From Euryodendron excelsum (lineage: Eukaryota; Streptophyta; Magnoliopsida; Ericales; Pentaphylacaceae): a stretch of 64,000 nucleotides of DNA. Under the pieces are notes generated by a model. It saw only the letters and a program-made list of their open reading frames with translations. It was not told where the DNA came from and ran no database searches. The stretch covers positions 49,440,001 to 49,504,000 of the forward strand of contig CM065380.1 in NCBI GenBank assembly GCA_033060915.1. The letters are read 5' to 3'. Shown in pieces: positions 23,901 to 36,500 of this stretch; within the stretch, counting starts at the first letter, position 1; every line of letters begins with the position of its first letter. The translations under genes were made by a program, and so were the position numbers.

Positions 23901-24510
23901 TCAACAATATAGATAACATTTATGAGAACAACAATAAAATACACAAAAGTGTACTCATATATCAGCAAACTAAACCCGTACTACTACATAAACTCCTATA
24001 TAAACCAACACAGAGACATACAATACATAAGTGTGTACATTCTATTACACAGAGACATGCATGTATATATAGAGGGAAAGAAAGAATCCATACCCTCTCG
24101 GGGAAAGGGGCTGTGCTACCCTCTTCTTCCTGCCCAGTTACTTTATTAGCACTCAAACCACCACTTTCATCCCCCATATTATCTCTCTCCCCAATATCAC
24201 CCCCCTTTTCTTCTCCTCCACTCCTAGGGAAAGACCCACCTTCTTTCTCTCCGTCTCCAACCTTCTTATCCTCCGAGATCACAATCACCTGCTCTTCTTC
24301 CCGCTTCTTTGCCGCCGCCCCCAACCTTGCCCCTCGCGGCCTCTTTGCGACCACTTCCTCTGCCGCCTTAGCTTCGGCCGCTTCTTTTGCCACTGCCGCC
24401 CGAGTCTTGATGTAATTCCCAACCAAATGCTCCGATTTCTTGGCCGGGTTCCGACGCCGCTGATCTACCGGAGCACGGCCTCGGCGTACTCCTCTGCGCA
24501 ACTCCGGCAT
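14923..24510 (-). CDS. MLK: MUT9-like / HD16-type CK1-family protein kinase
   Basis: Complete 16-exon gene: 24094-24510, 23386-23514, 23142-23215, 22983-23052, 22852-22907, 21554-21625, 21278-21372, 21120-21186, 20904-21033, 20563-20781, 20327-20469, 18648-18822, 18461-18551, 17059-17216, 15742-15930 and 14923-14982; 714 residues. The start MPELRRG is the family's conserved start; an in-frame ATG 15 bases upstream is ignored. The N-terminal 139 residues are basic and acidic, low complexity. The kinase domain begins near 147: P-loop G155-G160, VALK lysine K186, catalytic loop HGDVKPEN (D278) and DLG in place of DFG (D301). A KKKVR nuclear signal is at 466-470, followed by the family's C-terminal domain ending YGRTVS. 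Arabidopsis MLK/PPK kinases phosphorylate histone H3T3 and light/clock regulators; rice HD16 acts in flowering. Which paralogue this is was not resolved. Confidence 0.92.
18346..18456. repeat. Tandem duplication, period 54 bases
   Basis: AGCATAACTTAAGTTGAATC at 18346 recurs at 18400 with few changes, and both copies continue through CATCCATCAA-type sequence and ATAAAG. The second copy ends at the donor side of MLK exon 13. It is intronic. Confidence 0.75.
19290..20010 (-). pseudogene. LINE fragment, reverse-transcriptase zinc-binding region
   Basis: Minus-strand frames give [20 protein letters not shown], then [15 protein letters not shown], then [18 protein letters not shown]. This is the zf-RVT signature of plant L1-type LINEs (CxxC...E...HLFxHCxxAxxxW, GLFGVxWVMP, WxIWxERN). 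Stops and frame changes break it. It lies in MLK intron 11 in the same direction as the gene. Confidence 0.72.
20262..20357 (-). repeat. 58-base duplication of the MLK exon 11 donor region
   Basis: The coding-strand end of exon 11 reads TACAATGCCAGGCTACC...AACAGAG and then GTAG. About 58 bases downstream in the intron TACAATGCCAGGCTACTTAT recurs, followed by CAAACAGTAG. The copy keeps most of the exon end, but its donor reads AGTAG and lacks the GT at the matching place. Confidence 0.75.
22362..22560 (+). repeat. tRNA-derived SINE
   Basis: A box GTGGCCTAGTGGTAAGG (22376-22392) and B box GGGTTCGAT (22429-22437) lie 37 bases apart. A body with GGGGATACCCCTGTTATAAA follows and ends in an A-rich tail near 22560. 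This is the standard make-up of a plant SINE, and the copy looks nearly full length. It sits in MLK intron 5, antisense to the kinase. Confidence 0.75.
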
Positions 24511-26177
24511 TCTTCGCCCATACACAACACACTAACCCCAACTGAATCGACCATTATCTTCCTCACCGAAGCTCTGAAACCCTAAACATCACTGAATTCG
24601 AATCGATTGGCTTTCGAACCCTATCAAATCAGGACGAAATATTACGTAAAACAAACAGAAAAAGATATGTGAGTACGTATATGTGCAAACTGTGTGCGAT
24701 TGAGAAACAAATTTTGCTGAAATTAGATCGATAGGATTTGTAAGGAAAGATATATATGTGTGTATATACTGATGTATGTATTAGTAAGCGATCAGAACAT
24801 ACCACTTGTGTGGAGAGAGAGAGGGGGGTAGACTGGTACGCCTTTGATGTTTCTCTCTATAGTGCCTCGTTTGGTTTCTTTCTTTGTTGATTTCTGATCG
24901 ACCTCGAGGGCGCAGGGGGGGTAACCACCCAACTTGTGAAGGCCCAAAACTAGGTTGGAACTTGGAATTAGGCATGTGAATTTGGCCCATGGGAAGCCCG
25001 GCCCGCACAAAGCCCAACCTGGCCCAAAAGATCATCTCGATAAATATCAAAAAATCACAAAAATACAAAGTCTGCCCCAAGTTTAAGGCCAATACGCCCT
25101 TAGGACCGCGTGCTAGGTTTGGGTCTATATTTTCAAAATTTGGCCTAACTTGATCTTTGGTAGAGCGTGATCAAGCTTGGCTAAGCCTGATTGGGCTCAA
25201 CCCAAAATCGGACAGGGTGGGAGGAATTACATGGTTTCTTGGAACAGCAAAAAAACCTGAAAACCCAATCCCCATCCTAACCTTAATGAGATGGATTTAG
25301 AAAGTCATTAATCATGGTAGGGTCAGTTCATATGGGCAAGGGTAAACTCAGTTGGCTTTGAAGCGAGGTAGGGGAAGGGGGACTACACTCGCTAGTTCTA
25401 AGATCTGTGATAACTATGCATTTTTCGAAAGATTTCTCAACATGGATTATGAAATCTCTCTCCCTCTCCCTTTCTCTCTCTCTCTCCCTCTCTCTCTCTT
25501 AAGGTGTTGAATTGTGCTTTAGAAAATGATAGCAAAAGAGGAGGAAATCTCAATGCAAGAAGCTCAACGCTAACATAGGCAATAACGTTGATTGTACGAT
25601 TATAATTCTAATCTCTATAACAATGGAGAAAGTTCTACACAATATCATAGTGGTAAGTGTATAAGGTTGTTATGCTCTCACGAATGCAATTTTATTTAAT
25701 CAACCATTTTCTTTAAAACAATTCAAAAGGGATTTTTACTCTCTTTTAATTTGGGGAGATTAGGTAATGTATATTTAAACTTAGGATTTTCCGAAAAAAT
25801 TCCACTGAAACCGAAACCCCATGACTTTTGAGTTTTATATCACAAAATACACTTCATCACACATAGGAAGCTAGCTTTTCCAAAAACCCCAAACAAGTTG
25901 CCATTAACCTAAAACCCTAATATGATTTCAATGGAAAAATATCCAATAATTTTATGTTTATTTCACAAAATAAACACTTACAAAACAAGTTTATACAAAA
26001 GCCTCCAAAAAAAATAAACTCTTCAAATTCAACAAAATAGTTCATAGGACTTAAAATTGACTTATAAAGTATTGGGAAGTCACTAGATTGTACATCACAA
26101 TGGTGGATATCTAGTAGAATAAACTTAGGTCAGTGGATATCTAGTAGAGTAAACTTAGGTCATAGATTACAATGGCA
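24511..26177. other. MLK 5' flank and intergenic sequence
   Basis: The MLK 5' UTR and promoter should lie in the first part; the transcription start was not located. A GA-rich tract is at 24818-24828. GC-rich words such as GGCCCATGGG and CCGGCCCGCAC near 24980-25010 resemble transposon termini but were not resolved. A polypyrimidine tract spans about 25455-25500. A 30-base tandem duplication (GTGGATATCTAGTAG) is at 26103-26162. Confidence 0.45.
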
Positions 26178-27490
26178 GGTATGGTCATGGGCGGAGTTAT
26201 GTTGAAGGCTAGCCTAGGCCGTACCTCGGGTAGTATGGCTCAAAAACAAAAAGTTTACTAGTTATAAATTTATCAAAAATATAATTTAGTCTAACCTATT
26301 ATTTTGTAGCCCACCGCTTTGTATGGTAGCCCACCCAACCCACTGCAGTCCATCCCAATTTCAAACCTAACCACATAGAAAACCATCACTAATTAAAAGC
26401 CCAAGGCATGAACATAAATCCAATGAGGATTAAAACTAGCAAAATTCCCAACAAGCAGCGGTAATGACACAAACTATATGGGCAAAATATGCCGACCAGC
26501 AAATCTATTAACCAGCCAATCTGGCAATTTCTAGACTGTTGATTTTGTCTTCTTATCACCAATCTGCCGACCAAGCAAGTCCAATTCTCTTGAAAATATT
26601 TATTTTATATAGGTCGGATATATTGCAATATGAATTGATTTTTGCATATGGTGGTGGTACTTAATTTTGTCTTTGTTTATTTTTTAATTGTTTTTTCGGT
26701 TTGCAGTGGTGCTTGATTTTGTCTTTAATTTTTTTAATGCCCACCTTTTCCATATCATTTTTATATTAGTCCTCTATTAAATGCAATACATTGTGATAAA
26801 TTGCAGCATGAATTTTACCGCATAGCTTTTTATGTACTGATTGGGTCAATGATCATAAGATGCATGTTTTATATACATTTTAGGATCCGAATGCTCATCA
26901 TTGGATTTAAAACTCAACATCTCATGTCTATGGAAAAGTTGAATGTTGATATTGATGATGTTGTTTTAGAAAAGCTCTAAAAAATGCAAAGTATACTTCA
27001 CCAATGATTCAAAATGAGGTTTTGCATATTATTGTTAACAAGGTGAGAAATATAATTCGGGAAGAAATTGGAGATGCTAAATTTTGTATATTAGTTGACG
27101 AGGCAAAAGATGTAGTTAATAGATAGCAAATGGCCATAGTTTTGAGATTTGTTAATATTCATGATTTTTTACGAGAGTGTAACAAGATGGAAGATGAGCT
27201 CATTACAGATTTTATGATTATCTATATCGAAAGAGAATTTTCTGAAATGATCAATTCAAATTCAATAATAGATGATTTATATTCTATGAAGAACCGTTGG
27301 GCACAACTTTAATAGTTTACTTATATGTGAGTATTTTTGAATATTTATGTATTTAGGTACAAATTTATTAAAATTAGTGGCTTATATAACTTTTGTATAT
27401 TCATGTTTTGTAATTTTTTTTTCTATTGTTTATTAAATTTTGACATAGGCTAGGGCAATTCAAATTCCTAACTCTGCCCATAGGTATAGT
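26178..27490 (+). mobile_element. hAT transposon relic with terminal repeats and 8-bp TSD
   Basis: The element runs 26186-27482 (1297 bp). The left end is CATGGGCGGAGTTATG. The right end read inward is TATGGGCAGAGTTAGG, an imperfect inverted repeat. The 8 bp outside are GGTATGGT (26178-26185) and GGTATAGT (27483-27490), a target-site duplication with one mismatch. Eight bp is the hAT length. The inside carries a broken transposase gene described separately. This is a deletion derivative and cannot move itself. Confidence 0.85.
26960..27312 (+). pseudogene. hAT transposase (DUF4371/dimerisation type), broken
   Basis: The frame reads KYTSPMIQNEVLHIIVNKVR, then EEIGDAKFCILVDEAKDV, then a stop codon (TAG near 27124), then QMAIVLRFVN. 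This is the N-terminal DUF4371 part of plant TTF-finger/hAT proteins (IxVDEARDxSxxEQMAIVLRFV). At about 27165 it passes straight into IIYIEREFSEMINSNSIIDD and YSMKNRWAQL, which is the extreme C-terminal dimerisation tail of the same family. The several hundred residues that normally lie between are missing, so an in-frame internal deletion is inferred. A zinc finger was not seen. Confidence 0.75.
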
Positions 27491-29300
27491 AGAGGAACTC
27501 AACAAATAGTTCAAAAAAATATATCACTGGTTGTCTCTGCAAATCTCGTGAGGGAAGCATAATGGTCATTCAGTAGATCAGCAATAGCAATCTAGAGAGA
27601 GAAGTGAGGCAATCTGGATGCTGTGAAGAGTTACACCGTTTGTATAGGGTTATCATAGAATGAATGATGTTAGGCACGATGAAAAAGAGTATGGGGAGAA
27701 AATTGGTATGAAAGAGTGAGAGCAAAATGGGGTTTCTAAAAACTTTCATTAATTGTATTATAGATCCGCTTCACTAATTAAGCAAAAAAAGTCTCGTTTT
27801 TTTTTTTCTCTTATTGCCTTTTGGCTTATAAGGCTAAAACAACAATAAAAGAATGCTTATTAAAGTTGAAAAAGCAATCAACCAAATAGCTCAAGCTTTT
27901 GTTAAGCAAAAAGCCAACTAAGCCTCTAAAATAAGATGTTCCCAAACAAGTTGTATATCAATAGGATAAAGGGATGCATTACATGTCTAATAGGTACCTT
28001 TCGATGGCATGCATATTGGATAAATTGTTTGGCTAGAATTATTTGTATAGTTCTTATATTTTTCCCTCGTTTACTTTTCGTTTGTGCTTGATTTGAGTTG
28101 TATTTGGTAATAGCATTTTTTTTCCCATTACATGTTTAAAACAACCCTTAACATAAAGGAGGCAGTAGGGCAAAATGAGGCAGGGTTCTATAATACCATT
28201 GCACCCGCGTCAAAGCTTCCAAAGAAGCTCGAGCTTCAACCCTAAAAGGAGAGAGAGCATGACAAGACAAATCTAGTGCATCTAGAGAATGACCTAAATT
28301 TTATTTATTTATTATTTTTTTAGGATCAAGAATGCAAATATAGTTAGTGATTTAGTGGGAAGTGTTAGCAACCCGAACGACCTTAATTCTATAAAGCAAC
28401 CCATTCCAAGAGAATCCTTCCTTTATGATTCATCAATGCAAACTAAAATTTATCTTGCCATTTTTTATGCATCTCTAGCGTTAGAAAACATAAACACATT
28501 AAACTTCTACAAAGAAAACATGTCAACTTAAGGGGAAAGTTTAACTCACAATAAAATCTAGCCTTTTGTCTTTTTTTTGTTTTTATGATCTAAGATAATC
28601 TATTCAAGTTAGGTACTCACCCCTAACAAGCAAACGCCCCCAAAGACTGACAAATACCCTCAAAGTGACAAACTATAATGTAGTGGTTTCGTCTCAAGGA
28701 TTTTTCATTCAACAAAAAGGACTCGAACTTGGAAAGTGTCAACATTACACAAGTAGTACACTTCTTGAATTGAGTAAATCTATATGGGATTTTCACACAC
28801 TTGCCTGAAGTCAATAATTGAGCATTCTTGACAGTAAAAAAATATGAATCTTTGACCTCTCAAATGAAAGAGAATGGCTCTGACTAGCTAGGCTAGACCA
28901 ATTGACTAATCACAAGAAAATCATTAGCTCCTTAAGACTCGATGAAGGACCTCACATGAGAAGGCCATAATTTCTTGTGGGAAAGAACCTCACAATGAGC
29001 CTTATTCATATGAACCCATATGGCCTACAAGATAACAATAAATTCTAAAATAACCAAACCATTTGGCACCTGAGAGATCCAATTCAAGAACCAATCTTTG
29101 AAGCAAATTGGATAACCTTGATTAAAATTTGGCCCCAACCTAAACTCCCTCCACACACAAGAGTGATTTAATTGAAAGAGCATTGTGGATAACTTTCCAA
29201 AGGAAATAAATTTTATGAATAAGTTTTAAAGCTCCAAAGTTTCTTTCAAAGGCACTACAAAATGATCTCGATTTTTCTTGAAGACAAGGGTCGTAAAATA
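27491..29300. other. Intergenic, possible LINE remnant on the minus strand
   Basis: No gene was recognised. On the minus strand 29000-29180 gives fragments resembling NFNQGYPICFKDW and VILWAIWVHMNKAHCE, like the segment between zinc-binding and RNase H parts of plant LINEs, but with stops. About 28845-28905 on the minus strand has an A-box-like GGTCTAGCCTAGCTAG, a possible decayed SINE. Both calls are weak. Confidence 0.35.
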
Positions 29301-29579
29301 TGCAAACTTAACTAGAAAAAAGGCTTCAAGAATATTATTGACCATTTTGTTAAAACTTTTTGTATGTTGACAAATTTTGTAAGTAAAAGCACTTTGATTA
29401 TAATCAATTATAAGTTGTAACCATGTTATGAGTATGTGTTTGAATTCATTTAAAGCCAGAGTACAAGTTGTTGAAGCTACAATACAAGCTTTTGAAGTAT
29501 GAAAAGTTTAAATTTTGGAAGGCCATAACTTCGTGGTTAGGTCTCCTTTTTGGATTCATAATATCTTGATTTGACATAA

Positions 29580-31825
29580 ATTTTTGAGATCTATGCATCC
29601 ATGTGACCCGAGGCTGCTCAACCGGGCTTTAGGGTGCTCAAGTGGGTATGTGGTAAATTGGTCTTGTAAAACCCTAACTTGGTTAACATCATGTTTAACT
29701 TAATAGCATGTTTATGGTGCATGATTATCCTTAATCAAGGTGCTTGTTTAGCATGGTTTAATCAGGGCTTGCATTTAGGAGATTATCATATTTTTAAGCA
29801 TGATTAGTGAGCTTAATTCATGATTAATTAGCTTAATTAATCTTCATGCTTAGCTTACGTTAATCATGATTAATTATCATAAGTGTGATTAATTATGTTA
29901 ATTATGTAGATTAGAGGTTGATTAAGGAAGCAAGGAGGTGCTAGGTGGGGGTTTAACCCTAAGACACCTAAGTGTGTGCTTCATGTATGAGAGGTGTGTG
30001 TTTCACTAATTTTGTTGGTAAGTGTGTGTATGTGTGGCATGTGTGGATAATAAATATATATTGTATCTATTTTGTATCTTGCAAGACAAGAGGAAGATGA
30101 GCTTGGTTTTACGAACATTGGGAGAGAAAGAAGAAGAGAGAAAAAGAAGAGGTAATAAGAGAAGAGGAAAAATTTGACGGGGAATTTTGTGATTTCATTG
30201 TTAAAGGTGAGAGATTTCATGCTTATGTTTGTTTCATTGCATATTTGTTGATTGTATATGTTAACATATCAATTCATGCCATGAAGGTGAGAATTGAAGT
30301 GATGGAGGGAAAAAAAGGGTGAGAGCTTTCATGCTGAAAGCCTTGATTCATCTTGGTGAAAATGTTTTGGTTGTCTTTAATCTTACTTCTAGCTTGGTAT
30401 TACATTTTGGAGTCTTTGGTGAGCTTATGTGAAGTATTGTGGTGGATTGGAGTGGAAAAACTTTGGGTTAGGAAGTCATTTCAAGCCATGTCCAGTAGAT
30501 CTCGCTAAGGTCTCGCTAGCTTCTTGCCCCAGCGAGCTAATCCAATAAGTCTCACTAAGGTCTCGCTAGCTTCTCGCCCCAACGAGATTATCCAATAAGT
30601 CTCGCTAGCTTCTTATTGGCTTCTCACCCCAGCGAACTCCTTCTTATAGCTTTGACACTCTTTAGTGAAATGACCATAATTTTTTCTAGGAAACTCGGAT
30701 TGATGCACCATTTGAAGCATTGAGAAGTAGATTCATATATTTTTCTAGTGATAGAAATTTAGTACTTTAACTCCTTGTAACTAAGTTATGGTAGTTTAAA
30801 GTTGACATTACATTGCATTAGGGAAGGGTTTAACATTCCATTGAGTTCTAATATATTATTGGTATTTTAAATCACATGTTTAAGGTGCATAAGCTATAGT
30901 CATGCATTGGTTATGAATTATAACATTTATTTCATCAAGTTTGATGTGGTGGTGTTTAGTAGGTTCAGAAGCGGATCAAAACACTCCGGTTCAACCAAAG
31001 GAGTAACTCGACGGTATGTATAAGATAGTATCAAGTGGGAATGTAAGATGATCTTATTCATAATGCATTAAATGTTTTATTGTCTACATTGGTAGTGATT
31101 TTTGGATAATGCGATGGTATTTGCATACAATACATTTTGTATACATATCTTGCGTTTCATGGAGGAAGTTTAGTCGATGTGGGACTAACCTAAGGTTTAG
31201 CCGATGCGAGGCTGCCCTAAAGGGTGTCTATATGGGATATTCTTGATAACAAGTCATCGATATATTGGACCAATGTTATCAAAATAGCGCGCACAAATGT
31301 GGTGTATCATACATTGCATCATAAGAGGCATTTTTGTTTATTGTTGATGGTGTATTATCTATTAATAATTAATTTAGTAGATGTTTATCATTTCTTCTCT
31401 ATGAGTTTGATTATCTTGTGAACACGTTGATATATAACTCACACCCACACAGGTTGTTTTGCTAGAAAATAGGAGATGTTCAGTCCACTGTTGGTGTTGA
31501 TGTTGGTGTTGAGTTGGGGAGCTTCGAAAAACTCTTTAGTTGAGTTATTAGTCATATACATTGATGTACATTGTATTAAAGTCTTGTTGGAGTTTGTTTA
31601 TTTTGTAGTTTGATAATATTCATAAGTGTGCATTAAGAGTTCTCTTAATGATGTATGTTGGAAGATTATGAGATGGTTTTTATTTATTTCATATGATGTT
31701 ATTTATTCCTATAAGACTTCTATCTTTGGGATTATGTTGAGGTTTTGCTTACATGTAGGTGACCTGTGCGATCACGTTTGTCCTAAGACGGCATTAATGA
31801 CGCTTGATTAGGAGCGGGCGTGACA
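29580..31825 (+). mobile_element. Long LTR-like block (Tekay/Del-like), ends uncertain
   Basis: The right end reads GGAGCGGGCGTGACA (ends 31825), preceded by CCTAAGACGGCATTAATGACGC. I recognise this as the 3' end of LTRs of chromovirus-type (Tekay/Del) elements, which are 2-4 kb long. Earlier text such as CTGCTCAACCGGGC near 29612 also fits. There is no gag or pol beside it, so a solo LTR or fragment is likely. The left limit is a guess. A nearby AGTCT/TG...ACA/AGTCT arrangement (31580-31830) could be chance. Confidence 0.45.
30490..30655. repeat. Three-copy tandem repeat, about 55-60 bases
   Basis: The unit contains AAGTCTCGCTAGCTTCTxGCC followed by CCAGCGAG. It appears at about 30493-30545, 30546-30604 and 30605-30655, with the third copy rearranged. 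It lies inside the LTR-like block, where short tandem arrays are common. Confidence 0.75.
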
Positions 31826-33563
31826 AGTCTGATCGATTCGTTTGAAATAAGCTCAAGCGAGAGACACCGATTTTGAAGTTTTCTATTTGATATTACTCAA
31901 AAAATATACCAAAAAGGGAGTTGCACTCTCCTAAACTTGTTTATATATATAAAGAGGTGTAAGAGGTGTTTAGGATTACACTAAGAGCTCATATTATTCA
32001 TATACATATCTAGAGTTGTCTCTTGAGCCTTAAGAACATTAGCACAAGAAGAAGAATTTCAAATCTTCAACAACAAAGATTAGTCTTGGTGGTGCATCAA
32101 GATGGGTATTCATGGCATGGTGTTCGTTATAGTTCAAGCAAGAGAGAATGGTGTGTATAAATAAGATCAATTCAACTTCGATTCATAGTTGAGTTGGTAC
32201 AATTGTAAACTGTTTGTTGATTATAGTGCTTGGAGATTAGACCGAGTGTTTATGTGTCACAACCTAAGTCACCTAGTTCGCCCAAACTAGGTGGCGAATT
32301 GCAAACTCATCAGCAGATTGGCAAATTTAGTGCAAAATCCAGTCAAATCTGCAGATTTTATTGGTCAAACTCGTGCACTTCTTGCAGAGTTAGAATGATT
32401 CAAAAATGTCCAACTGTATTTGGCATCGCTCAAAACCAAGACCAAGCATAAACTCATCAACAGATTGGCAAATTTAGCGCAAAATCCAGTCAAATTTGCG
32501 AATTTTATTGGTCAAACTCACGCACTTCTTGCAGAGTTAGAATGACTAAAAAATGTCCAACTGTATTTGGCATGGCTCGAAACCAAAACCAGCTGCCACA
32601 CCAACCTGCTTCCTTATGTAATAATGGTCAACTAAAACATCAATATCTTAACTAGTTGGTGTAGAAATCATATAACTTCACATGAAATCTTTTATAAATA
32701 TTTAATAATACAAATACTAATATTAAACAAAAATAATATTGAATAACACATAATTTTAATTATATAACTTAGACTAGGCATTCCACCACTGAACTGGTGA
32801 TTGTACTAATGACCATCTCTTTTTCTTTTTCATTTTATTCTACTTCTTTGTGTTTATTAAATACAATTACGCATCATGGAATTGAAGCATAAAAAATAGT
32901 AATTACTTAAATATATGTATATAAATGCATATATGTAAAAATTTACTTAAATAAAAATGTATAAATAACTATATATACACACTGTGAAGGCACTCTCGTT
33001 CTCAGTTCTTTTAACAAAGGACACTCTCGCACTCCTGCTCTCGCACCCGCACCCGCTCCCGCTCATGCTTTGTGTGACTTAGGTCACAACCTTAAACCCA
33101 CCTTATGCAGATCTGGTATCGCGATTGGTTGATAGCTAACATTCCAAAAGCTACCAAAGGCCTCAAATCAAAATGGAAAAAAAATGCAATTGGATTATTG
33201 CATTCATTTAATTGATCTAACACAATTAGTTTAGTATTATAGTGAAAACATATATAATAAATGACTTAGAACCTATGAGGTCATTGGACAATAGAGCTGT
33301 GTCTAAGTCCAACCCAATTTAAACTAATTTACAAAATGGATTAATATGATAAGAGGTGTAATAACCAAAGGCATACATGTCATACAATCTTATGGATTGG
33401 AGAAAATAATGACCAATATTACATATAAATATAACATTCAAATGTACATCAATACATCAACCATATACTCCATGTAAGAAAGGATTATACCAAAATATTA
33501 AGCAATAGTCCATGCATCCAAGCTCCAAGCATCACAAATTCTATTAACATAAAAGTTTCTTAT
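31826..33563. repeat. Intergenic with a 147-base tandem duplication
   Basis: 32304-32450 and 32451-32591 are two head-to-tail copies. Both contain CAGATTGGCAAATTTAG, CAAAATCCAGTCAAATyTGC, CACTTCTTGCAGAGTTAGAA and AATGTCCAACTGTATTTGGC. They look over 90% alike, so the duplication is recent. Around 31920-32230 is an AT-rich block with a TATATATATAAAG box that could be promoter-like or part of an LTR; this was not resolved. No gene was found. Confidence 0.7.
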
Positions 33564-36500
33564 TTACACTACCACAAATTGGAGCTTTGGTGACGAAATG
33601 TTTTACAACGAGATAAAAATCATTGCTAAAAGTAGGCCTTTTGTGACTAAATTAAACATTCGTTGCGGATTCTAATAAATTATCAACACATGCTAATGTT
33701 GTCCCAAAATTGATCACCAAAACACTTGGCAACAGAATGTGTTGTGGCTGGAAAGGGTTTAGAAACCATTTTTTTTTTTGCAATAGGGAAGAACTTGTTG
33801 CTAAATGTACATCTTTTGCAACTAAAGTCAAATTCGTCACTAATCCTTATTAATTGTAATAATTTATGACAAGATACTATCTCGTTACCAAAACACATGG
33901 TGTGAAAATTAAAGTCAATATTTTAGCACCAGAATTTTTTGGTCGCTAAAACGTGTATTTTTGTTAGTTTTGTTTTTTTATTATTTTTAATGTATATGGA
34001 ATTTTTCTCAATCTTTATTCTTTTTTTAGATTTTATTTTTGTTTAAATTATTCTGTATCTCGTAACTTTGAATTTATTTTTGCTTTTTGTGTTTCTATGT
34101 CTTTTGAAAAATTTCCATCCTCACGGGCTACTTGTGGCCAGCCATCACTCATGTTTAGTATGAGGTTTACATAGTTTATGTCGACAGTGGACTTGCATTA
34201 ACTCAAGGGAATAATCGACTAAAGGCCCAAACACCTTGTAGCAAAAACAAAAAAAATTGTTCATGACTGATATGATTTTGATAACTATGCTCCTTGATAC
34301 CAATTATTTATTATGTTCAATTATTTCATTTTTCTAGTTATTTTGCTTTTTTACTATGTTAGTTCATGTTTAAAATTTACTTATTATTTGAGTTAGTTAC
34401 ACTTAATTTTTACATCTTGATATGTGAAATTTTTTTTCTTTTTTGAAACCCGTGATATGTGGTAATTAATTATATTTTTTAATATATAATTTAATATACA
34501 TAGTCAATATTCGAATTTTATTTAATTTTATAATATTATTCTTTTATACTTAAATTAATTATGCTCACACGTTTCCTCTCCCTCCCCATCATCAACATGA
34601 CCACCCAAAAAAGGAATCAATAGTTCGCCAACATCCACAAACCCTAACTAGCCGCACTCATCTCTTTCTCTGCCGCACTCATCCTATGTCTCTCACATCA
34701 ATATCCAACCACCATCCTTGTTGACAAAGCTGAAGCAGTCACTTGGCCATTTATCGGCATCGTTATAGTTATGCCATGGTAAAGCTCCATCAACCCATTC
34801 TTTAAATTCTCAGCTAAGGTATCATAAAATGGGGTATAGTTTGTATAGTAGTATACTATGTGATCATGCTTTATATTGTCTATATATGCATGGGAAGAAC
34901 TCTCTAGACATTTGTGCATCTACTTTCTGTATATGTGAATATCTTTGTAAACATTGAAATAATGGGTGCAATTCAATTACTAAAACCTAGTAACTCTTTT
35001 TCCTTTGTTCAAATTCAATCAAACAAACTAATTTGGATGGATGAATCTTGAAATTCTTACACTGAATAATTGGGTCTCTATTTGTGAGGGCAAAATATAC
35101 TCTGTATATATATATATCTATGGGTGTGTTTGAAGAACTGTCTGGAAATTTGTTCATCTACTCTCTGTATAATTTAATATATATATATATATATATATCT
35201 CAAAACCGCACTAAGTATCCTTTTAATTCAGAATAGTGCTTTTTATGGCATCCAGGACTGGCCCCATCCTTTACTCATCCAAAAAAATGACCTTCCTAAC
35301 TAATGTTTGACTTACATGTACTTTTGATTGTGCCAAATTTTTCAACTAGCAGCCTGAGGCCTTTTATATAGTGTTTGAATTACCTTTAATTAATTATCTT
35401 CAAGAATTCATCACTTTCTTAGAAGGTCTACCCCAACCCACAGTAAGTAAAATAACACACGGCATATCAAGTTCTACAACAGTTTGTATCTAGGAGTAAG
35501 AAATATTTTGTCATTTGTATGTATTTTTGTATTATTCCATCCAATTCATTTACTAGTTACTGTCAATTTTTCCATTTAATATAGAGATATTGTGTTGTTG
35601 TAATTTATTATACCTATTATCGTGTCTCATAAAGGTGGAGGATGAGGATATTGTGGGGCTGTATAGATCAACACTTGGAGCTCCTACATGTGCTTAGTCA
35701 AAATTTGCTCACCTTACTATATTAGAGTTTATGCACCTGCACTCTTACACTATAAATTGCAGCAATATTGTTAAGCCTATGTGTATTTTGTAAAAGCTTT
35801 CTAAAGTAGAGACTCTTTTAAGGTTTTAATTTTATCAATTTCATGAACACTTGTATCATATTTTTTTGTTTTCAATAGGTTCATTCAAGTCTAACAAAGA
35901 ATGCAGGAAGTTGCGATATCTTACATTGGCCAAGATCTTAGATACAAGTGACAAGATATCAATTGAGATATGTAGCATGAGTGGCATTCCAGTAGGACAG
36001 AGATCCAATAAGTTCACCACCAAGTTAGGGGTTGTGATCTGACAATTTGCACTTCAATGTGCCAAATTAGAAGGACATTAGTGACATGGATAAGACAAGT
36101 TTGATGGGTAAGTAGAAGATGGTATCAATTTTGAAATTTTCTTCTGAGTTCTTGACCCTAGCCGTAAAACTTCGATGGGTTTCTGATATAATTTTGATTT
36201 TAATTTATTGAAATCTGAATTAACATGTAATGAATTATATATCATGATTTTTATTGTGGTTCATTTGTGCCATTGTGTTACTCAATTAGTATGGCAATTT
36301 TTTACATTACAAGAAATATTTTATTTAGCAATGAGCATATCAATAAAGCTATCCTAAACTTAATGAAGGCTTAGTATAATATTTGTGTACCCTTTGGTCT
36401 GACAAGAATTATCGGGTACGTGATGCTTCTGTTTCCTTCTATCAAAGAATATTTTAGACTGTAATTTATTGGTCTATAAATGACAAGTTTGGCATGCTAC

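Noticed and set aside
24113..24415. Plus-strand 100-residue frame rich in Ser/Pro
   Set aside because: It is the antisense shadow of MLK exon 1, whose own frame joins the kinase domain by a clean splice.
30490..30655. CRISPR-like repeat array
   Set aside because: Repeats are adjacent with no unique spacers, and this is plant nuclear DNA.
31580..31830. Short 241-bp solo LTR with AGTCT target duplication
   Set aside because: A 5-bp match plus TG within 2 kb is likely enough by chance, and the sequence seems continuous with a longer LTR.
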